Assembly: GCF_030551255.1 (NCBI RefSeq)
Contig: NZ_CP130630.1
Coordinates: forward strand, 11,655,001-11,719,000
Length of the DNA: 64,000 nt
Origin: Streptomyces sp. NL15-2K
GTDB taxonomy: Bacteria; Actinomycetota; Actinomycetes; Streptomycetales; Streptomycetaceae
Direction: 5' to 3'
The notes beneath the pieces were generated by a model. That model was not told where the DNA came from, did not search any database, and saw nothing but the letters and a program-made list of their open reading frames with translations. Positions 59,663 to 64,000 of this stretch are shown one piece after another. Each line of letters starts with the position of its first letter. Within the stretch, counting starts at the first letter, position 1. A program made the translations under genes and the position numbers.

Positions 59663-59699
59663 GTGCGTTGCCCCGATCGACAGGTCCGGCAGTTCATGC

Positions 59700-59714
59700 G
59701 AGATTAGCATTCTC
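59700..59714. promoter_or_regulatory. Regulon palindrome, site H1
   Basis: GAGATTAGCATTCTC has one arm mismatch. It lies 37 bases upstream of the SDR start and forms a pair with H2; the two centres are 21 bases, about two helical turns, apart. Confidence 0.7.
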
Positions 59715-59720
59715 CAAATC

Positions 59721-59735
59721 GAGAATGAAACTCTT
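59721..59735. promoter_or_regulatory. Regulon palindrome, site H2 (degenerate)
   Basis: GAGAATGAAACTCTT has a perfect left half and a weak right half. It is 18 bases before the TetR GTG, a position that would allow autorepression. Confidence 0.5.
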
Positions 59736-59753
59736 GCGCAGGAGGTGGAAGTT

Positions 59754-60392
59754 GTGACTCCGACCGACCCCAATCCACCCACGCTCGCCGAGCGTGCCGT
59801 GCGCCGCCGGATGGCGGCCGCCGAGGAGGGAGCCCGCGCCGAGGTGGACGCCCTGCTCGACGCCGGGTTTCGGTTGATGGCCGAGGGCGGTCGGCGCCCG
59901 CCTCGCGTGGCCGACATCGTGGCCTCCGCGGGCCTGTCCAATGACGCCTTCTACCGGTACTTCGACGGCAAGGACGCCCTGGTCGAGGCGATCGTCGAGC
60001 GGGGCGCCAGAGAACTCGCCGCCCGGGTCCGCCAGCGCTTGCAGCGTGCCGCCGACGCCGCCCCCGAGGAGCGGCTGCGCACCGGTGTCGCGGCAGTGGT
60101 GTGGCAGGCGGCCGACCCCGGCCTGGCCGCGCGCATCCGCACCGTGCTGTCGGCGGGGGTGGCGCCGGCGCCGGACGCGGAGCATGTGATGGTCGTGCTG
60201 GTTGACGACCTGGGGACGCTGTTTACGGCCCCCGCCCGCGAGTTGGGGGCCACGGACCCGGAGCGTGCCGGGCGGACGGTCGCAGGCGCGGCGGTCGCGG
60301 CGTTGCAGCACTGGCTGCTGGCCGGCCGGACGCCGGATGAGGCGGATGTCGAGCAGTTGATGCGGTTCCTGGTGGCGGGCGTCCGGGCCTGA
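59754..60392 (+). CDS. TetR family regulator, candidate regulon repressor 2
   Basis: A 212-residue TetR protein. After a basic arm (LAERAVRRRMAAAEEGARA) the DNA-binding domain reads LLDAGFRLMAEGGRRPPRVADIV, then SAGLSNDAFYRYFDGKDALVEAIV. The GTG at 59754 follows GGAGGTGGAA. It is divergent from the SDR gene with two regulon palindromes between them and two more directly downstream at 60432-60468. Four sites around one TetR gene make it at least as good a candidate for the regulon repressor as the one at 23383. Confidence 0.85.
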   Translation: MTPTDPNPPTLAERAVRRRMAAAEEGARAEVDALLDAGFRLMAEGGRRPPRVADIVASAGLSNDAFYRYFDGKDALVEAIVERGARELAARVRQRLQRAADAAPEERLRTGVAAVVWQAADPGLAARIRTVLSAGVAPAPDAEHVMVVLVDDLGTLFTAPARELGATDPERAGRTVAGAAVAALQHWLLAGRTPDEADVEQLMRFLVAGVRA

Positions 60393-60431
60393 GTCGCGCG
60401 GCAGCCCACGCCAACAGCGATTCCTGGACGC

Positions 60432-60446
60432 GAGAATGCCGTTCTG
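60432..60446. promoter_or_regulatory. Regulon palindrome, site I1
   Basis: GAGAATGCCGTTCTG, with GAGAA/TTCT arms, lies upstream of the last rightward operon. Its centre is 22 bases from that of site I2. Confidence 0.65.
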
Positions 60447-60453
60447 CTAGCGT

Positions 60454-60468
60454 GCGAATATCGTTCTG
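60454..60468. promoter_or_regulatory. Regulon palindrome, site I2
   Basis: GCGAATATCGTTCTG retains GAAT and TTCT halves. It lies 22 bases before the acyl-CoA dehydrogenase ATG at 60491. The paired arrangement with I1 repeats that of H1 and H2. Confidence 0.6.
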
Positions 60469-60490
60469 TCGTCTCCGAAAGGGACGCCCC

Positions 60491-61819
60491 ATGTGGGACT
60501 TCAGCACCGACGCCGCCTTCCAGGCCCGCCTCGACTGGGCCGACGCCTTCGTACGCGACGAAGTCGAGCCGCTGGACGTGCTCTTCCCGGGCAACGCGGA
60601 CCCCTACGACCGCACCAGCCGCGTCTACACCGAAGGCGTCCGCCCGCTCCAGCAGCGGGTGCGCGACCAGGGGCTGTGGGCCGCGCATCTGCCGCCCGAA
60701 CTCGGCGGCATGGGCATGGGGCAGCTTCAACTCGCCCTGCTCAACGAGATCCTGGGCCGCTCCGGCTGGGCCCCGATGGTCTTCGGCACCCAGGCCCCCG
60801 ACTCCGGCAACGCCGAGATCCTCGCCCACTACGGCACCGAGGAGCAGCGCAAGGAGTACCTGCAGCCGCTGCTGGACGGCCACATCGTCTCCACCTTCGC
60901 CATGACCGAGCCGACCGGCGGCGCCGACCCCGGTGGCTTCACCTGCCGGGCGGTCCGCGACGGCGACGACTGGGTGATCGACGGCGAGAAGTGGTTCGCC
61001 TCCAACTACCCGCACGCCGCCTTCGTCATCGCCATGCTGATCACCGATCCGGACGTCCCGGTGCACCAGGGCTCCTCGATGTTCATCATCCCGGCCGGCA
61101 CCCCCGGCATGGAGATGGTGCGCGCCACCGGCCTCGCCGGTGAGCCGCTCGGCGAGGGTGCGCACGCCTATCTGCGCTTCACCGGCTGCCGGGTGCCCGC
61201 CGAGAACCTCCTCGGCGAGCCGGGTACCGGCTTCGCCATCGCCCAGACCCGCCTCGGTGGCGGCCGCCTGCACCACGCGATGCGGACGGTCGGGCAGTGC
61301 CGGCGGGCGCTGGAGATGATGGCCGAGCGCATCGCCGGCCGGCGCACCCGCGGCCGCCCGCTCGCCGATCAGCAGGCGGTACGGCACGCGCTCGCGGACA
61401 GCTGGATCCAGTTGGAGCAGTTCCGCCTCCAGGTGCTGCACGCCGCCTGGCACGCCGACAACGCCGCCCGTACCGGCGCCAAGGAGGACGCGCGCGCGGC
61501 CCGGCTGCACATCTCCGGGGTGAAGGCCGCCACGCCCACGATCCTCGTCGACATCGCCTACCGCGCCATGCACCTGCACGGCGCGCTCGGCGTCTCCAAC
61601 GAGCTGCCGCTGACCCGCATGTGGCAGGCCGGCCCCGTGCTCGGCGTCGCGGACGGCCCCACGGAGGCGCACAAGGACGTCGTCGCCCGGCTGCTGCTGA
61701 AGGACGTGGAGCCCCCCGACGACCGGCTGTTCGGCTCCGCACACCTGCCGGCCCGGCTCGCCGCCGCCCGCGAGAAGTACGCGGACCTGGTCCGGTCGGA
61801 GGAGGCGACGACCCGGTGA
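60491..61819 (+). CDS. Acyl-CoA dehydrogenase, ACAD10/11- or LvaC-like
   Basis: A 442-residue acyl-CoA dehydrogenase, longer than the usual 380 residues. It has FAMTEPTGGADPGGFTCRA, WFASNYPHAAFVIAMLI and, at the end, HLHGALGVSNELPLTRMWQAGP and GPTEAHKDVVARLLL. This C-terminal pattern is that of the ACAD10/ACAD11 group. In that group an APH-type kinase phosphorylates a 4-hydroxyacyl-CoA and the dehydrogenase-fold domain eliminates phosphate. The kinase gene follows here with a GTGA overlap, strongly supporting this pairing. ATG 60491 follows AAAGGGA. Confidence 0.9.
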   Translation: MWDFSTDAAFQARLDWADAFVRDEVEPLDVLFPGNADPYDRTSRVYTEGVRPLQQRVRDQGLWAAHLPPELGGMGMGQLQLALLNEILGRSGWAPMVFGTQAPDSGNAEILAHYGTEEQRKEYLQPLLDGHIVSTFAMTEPTGGADPGGFTCRAVRDGDDWVIDGEKWFASNYPHAAFVIAMLITDPDVPVHQGSSMFIIPAGTPGMEMVRATGLAGEPLGEGAHAYLRFTGCRVPAENLLGEPGTGFAIAQTRLGGGRLHHAMRTVGQCRRALEMMAERIAGRRTRGRPLADQQAVRHALADSWIQLEQFRLQVLHAAWHADNAARTGAKEDARAARLHISGVKAATPTILVDIAYRAMHLHGALGVSNELPLTRMWQAGPVLGVADGPTEAHKDVVARLLLKDVEPPDDRLFGSAHLPARLAAAREKYADLVRSEEATTR

Positions 61820-62850
61820 CCGACACCCTGGCACTCCTCAACGACTGGCCGGGCCTCGCCGGCCTCCCCGGTGACGGACCGGTGGCCGAGCTGTCTCCGC
61901 TCACGGGCGGCGGGCAGAACATCCTCTCCCTGCTGCGTCGCGCCGACGGCACCGAACTCGTGCTGCGCATGCCCGGCCGCCACCTCAAGGAGCGCGCCGC
62001 CGACGCCTTCCGCCGCGAGAGCGGCGCGCTCGCGGCCCTCGCGGGCACCGACGTACCGCATCCGCGCCAATACGCCCACAGCGGCGACGACGACTCCCCG
62101 CTCGGCGGGCCCTTCTCCATCCTGGAGAAGATCGACGGCTTCACCCCACAGGGCCGCTTTCCCGGCCGCTACGCCGAGGACCCCGACTGGCGCCGCCGCG
62201 CCGCGTTCGCCCTGGTGGACGGGGCGGCGAAGCTCGCCACGGTAGACCCGTACGCGGTCGGGGCGGGCGAACTCGGCCGCCCCGAGGGCTGGGTGGAGCG
62301 CCAGCCGGCGCGCTACCTGCGCATGCTGCACGGCTACCGCGGCAGCGCCGCCTACCGGGAGACCGAGTCCCCGCACGTCGACGCGGTGGCCGCATGGCTG
62401 TCGGCCCACACCCCGAAGCAGGGCCGCACCGGCATCGTCCACGGCGACCTGCAGTTCGCCAACGTGATGCTGTCCCACGACGCCCCGCGCCTGGCCGCGA
62501 TCATCGACTGGGAGATGGCCTCCCTCGGCGACCCGCTGCTCGACCTCGCCTGGATCCTCACCGCCTGGCGCGAGGACGGCGACCCGCCCGGCGGCGAGCC
62601 GTACCTGAAGCCCTGGGACGGCATGCCGTCGCGCGCCGAACTCATCGCGTACTACGCCGAGTCCACCGGCCGTGACATCTCCGCCTTCCGCTGGTTCGAG
62701 GTGCTGGCCTGCTTCCGGCTGGCCGCGCTGCTGGAGGGCAGCTGGTACGCCGCCGTGGAGGGCCGCCGGGACCGGGAGACGGGCGAGGCGATGCACGGCT
62801 ATGCGCAGTGGCTGTGGGCGAAGGCGCGCGTGGAGATGGCCCGGGACTGA
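61816..62850 (+). CDS. APH-fold kinase, ACAD10/11 N-domain or LvaA-like
   Basis: A 344-residue APH-fold kinase. The catalytic loop is VHGDLQFANVML, the metal-binding motif IIDWEMASLGDPLLDLAW, and the N-terminal nucleotide loop LSPLTGGGQNILSLL. These features are those of the kinase domain of ACAD10/11 and of LvaA, which phosphorylate the 4-hydroxy group of acyl-CoAs. It overlaps the dehydrogenase gene by four bases. It is distinct in sequence from the APH-fold gene at 4009. Confidence 0.85.
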   Translation: MTDTLALLNDWPGLAGLPGDGPVAELSPLTGGGQNILSLLRRADGTELVLRMPGRHLKERAADAFRRESGALAALAGTDVPHPRQYAHSGDDDSPLGGPFSILEKIDGFTPQGRFPGRYAEDPDWRRRAAFALVDGAAKLATVDPYAVGAGELGRPEGWVERQPARYLRMLHGYRGSAAYRETESPHVDAVAAWLSAHTPKQGRTGIVHGDLQFANVMLSHDAPRLAAIIDWEMASLGDPLLDLAWILTAWREDGDPPGGEPYLKPWDGMPSRAELIAYYAESTGRDISAFRWFEVLACFRLAALLEGSWYAAVEGRRDRETGEAMHGYAQWLWAKARVEMARD

Positions 62851-62864
62851 GCGGAGGGGTTGGA

Positions 62865-63713
62865 TTGCGTATCGACAAGGGACAGGTCGCGGTCATCACC
62901 GGCGGCGCGAGCGGCATCGGCTACGGCCTCGCCGAGGCGCTCGCGGCCCGTGGGGTCCGGCTGGTCATCGCGGACATCCGCGAGGACGGGCTCGTGGAGG
63001 CGCAGGAGTCGCTGCGCGCGGCCGGTGCCGAGGTCACCGCCGCCGTCACCGACGTCAGCGACGCGGCGTCGGTCCGCCGCCTCGCCGACCACGCCGTCGC
63101 CGCGTACGGACGGGTGGACCTGGTGTGCAACAACGCCGGGGTCGTGTGCCCGGCCGCGCCGATGTGGGAACAGGACGACCGCACCTGGGAGCGGATGATC
63201 GGCGTCAAGCTGCGCGGCGTCGTCCACGGTGTGCGCGCGTTCACGCCGCTGCTCATCGCGCAGGGCACCGGGCACTTCCTCAACACCGCCTCCGCAGGAG
63301 GCCTCACCCCGCTGCCCGGCCGCACGCCCTACGCCGGCACCATGCACGCGGTCGTCGGCCTGACCGAGACCCTCGACGCGGAACTGAAGCAGGTGTCGCC
63401 GGCGCTCGGCGCGACCGTCCTGTGTCCCGGGCTGGTGGACACGCCGCTCGGCGAGAACTCGGCCGCCCTCGGCGCGATCCGGCTCCCGCCGGGCGCCGCC
63501 TCGATGCGCGGTGCGGCGGCCGGTCGGGACGGCATCCTCACTCGGCGCGAAGTCGCGGAGGCGGCGCTGGCCGCGGTGGCGGCGGGCCGGGTGCACACCG
63601 CCCCGGGCGCCGGCGTCGCCCGCCGCGCCCGGACCCGCGTCGAGGGCCTGCTGGCCGACATCGCGGCGGGGGAGGGGGTCCCACCGGGGGTGCACCCGGC
63701 GGGATCCGCCTGA
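62865..63713 (+). CDS. SDR-family protein with the catalytic Lys replaced
   Basis: A 282-residue SDR. The cofactor site (ITGGASGIGYGLAEALAARG), NNAG and the catalytic-region Ser in NTASAGG are normal. But the active-site motif YxxxK reads YAGTM: the codon at the Lys position is ATG. The C terminus has a 30-residue extension after the usual end. The start is TTG 62865 after GGAGGGG. Loss of the Lys would impair proton relay and cofactor binding in a classical SDR, so it may bind ligand without turnover or use a different mechanism. It ends the ACAD/APH operon. Confidence 0.75.
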   Translation: MRIDKGQVAVITGGASGIGYGLAEALAARGVRLVIADIREDGLVEAQESLRAAGAEVTAAVTDVSDAASVRRLADHAVAAYGRVDLVCNNAGVVCPAAPMWEQDDRTWERMIGVKLRGVVHGVRAFTPLLIAQGTGHFLNTASAGGLTPLPGRTPYAGTMHAVVGLTETLDAELKQVSPALGATVLCPGLVDTPLGENSAALGAIRLPPGAASMRGAAAGRDGILTRREVAEAALAAVAAGRVHTAPGAGVARRARTRVEGLLADIAAGEGVPPGVHPAGSA

Positions 63714-63756
63714 CCCGCGCTCAGGTAGGGCGACGGCCGCCGGGGTGGGCTCGTTG

Positions 63757-64000
63757 CTACTTCGGCGGGAACCTCAACGCGCCGTCCAACCGGACGACCT
63801 CGCCGTTGAGGTAGTCGTTCTCGCACAGGTGCTGCACCAGGGCCGCGAACTCCTCGGGACGCCCCATCCGGCGCGGATGCGGTACCTGCGGGCCCCAGTA
63901 CGCGGAGAGCTGGTCGGCCGCCTTGCCGTAGGCGGGCGTGAGGACCGTGCCGGGGGCGACCGACACCACACGGATGCCGGCCGGCGCCAGATCGCGCGCC
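63757..64000 (-). CDS. Short-chain dehydrogenase/reductase (C-terminal part, cut by the window edge)
   Basis: The minus strand from the window edge to a TAG at 63757-63759 encodes the end of an SDR: LAPAGIRVVSVAPGTVLTPAYG, MGRPEEFAALVQHLCENDYLNGEVVRLDGAL. The PG motif and C-terminal NGEVVRLDGA are typical of 3-hydroxyacyl-CoA-dehydrogenase-like SDRs. It converges on the preceding SDR gene. The start is outside the window. Confidence 0.8.
   Translation of the reverse strand, partial: ARDLAPAGIRVVSVAPGTVLTPAYGKAADQLSAYWGPQVPHPRRMGRPEEFAALVQHLCENDYLNGEVVRLDGALRFPPK

Noticed and set aside
19798..60468. Reading the GAGAAT-type palindromes as LexA (SOS) boxes
   Set aside because: Actinobacterial LexA boxes have a GAAC-N4-GTTC form with a different spacing, and the downstream genes are catabolic, not DNA repair.
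1..64000. tRNA, rRNA, riboswitch or CRISPR array
   Set aside because: No tRNA cloverleaf, rRNA-like block, known aptamer pattern or regularly spaced repeat was seen on either strand by eye.

Overview
The window is very GC-rich, with GTG and TTG starts, short or absent leaders, many 4-base ATGA/GTGA gene overlaps and at least one repeat typical of Streptomyces (16374-16457). It therefore looks like accessory chromosome from a Streptomyces or close relative. No rRNA, tRNA, transposase or CRISPR array was seen.

Region 1 (1-4971) is a mixed set of single genes: an AhpD-like peroxidase divergent from a pirin across a palindromic control region, two acetyltransferases, a MarR regulator and an APH-type kinase.

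Region 2 (5016-13344) is a divergent catabolic locus. The leftward operon encodes two AA_synth (DUF1185) proteins, an alpha/beta hydrolase, an aldehyde dehydrogenase, a 4-oxalocrotonate-tautomerase-like protein and a luciferase-like monooxygenase. The rightward operon encodes a BCCT transporter, a SnoaL-like protein, a flavin reductase and a GntR/FCD regulator. The monooxygenase and flavin reductase could form a two-component oxygenase for a substrate imported by the BCCT carrier. A strong hairpin (13305-13344) closes the locus.

Region 3 (13476-19525) holds a type III glutamine synthetase, three split glutamate-synthase-like subunits (GlxB, GlxC, GlxD; homologous to N-methylglutamate synthase MgsABC), a monomeric sarcosine-oxidase-like flavoprotein and an XRE-cupin regulator. 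It looks like a compact methylamine or N-methylglutamate module in which one oxidase replaces the usual four-subunit dehydrogenase.

Region 4 (19798-64000) is the main find: about 44 kb of acyl-CoA and oxygenase chemistry. It has a Rieske oxygenase and a KshB-like reductase, P450 plus ferredoxin, a TauD-like dioxygenase, four acyl-CoA dehydrogenase polypeptides, two enoyl-CoA hydratases, two CoA ligases, two family III CoA-transferases and a DUF35-thiolase fusion resembling steroid side-chain aldolases. It also has a divergent B12 mutase, two F420/LLM oxidoreductases, a DapB-like reductase, a split APH kinase/ACAD pair and several SDRs. Almost every promoter region carries one or two copies of a palindrome, GAGAAT-N3-ATTCTC. 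I count nine control regions with clear or recognisable copies, which argues that these transcription units form one regulon, probably under one of the two TetR proteins encoded beside sites (23383-24045 or 59754-60392). The substrate cannot be read from sequence; a polycyclic or branched alicyclic compound (steroid- or terpenoid-like) is an inference.

The same regulon contains decayed genes: a broken DapB-like copy, a broken MarR gene, a frameshifted FAS1-like dehydratase and a broken 3-hydroxyisobutyrate-dehydrogenase-like gene beside its intact homologue. Three intact ORFs have lost usual catalytic residues (amidohydrolase 21539, hydrolase 39786, SDR 62865).
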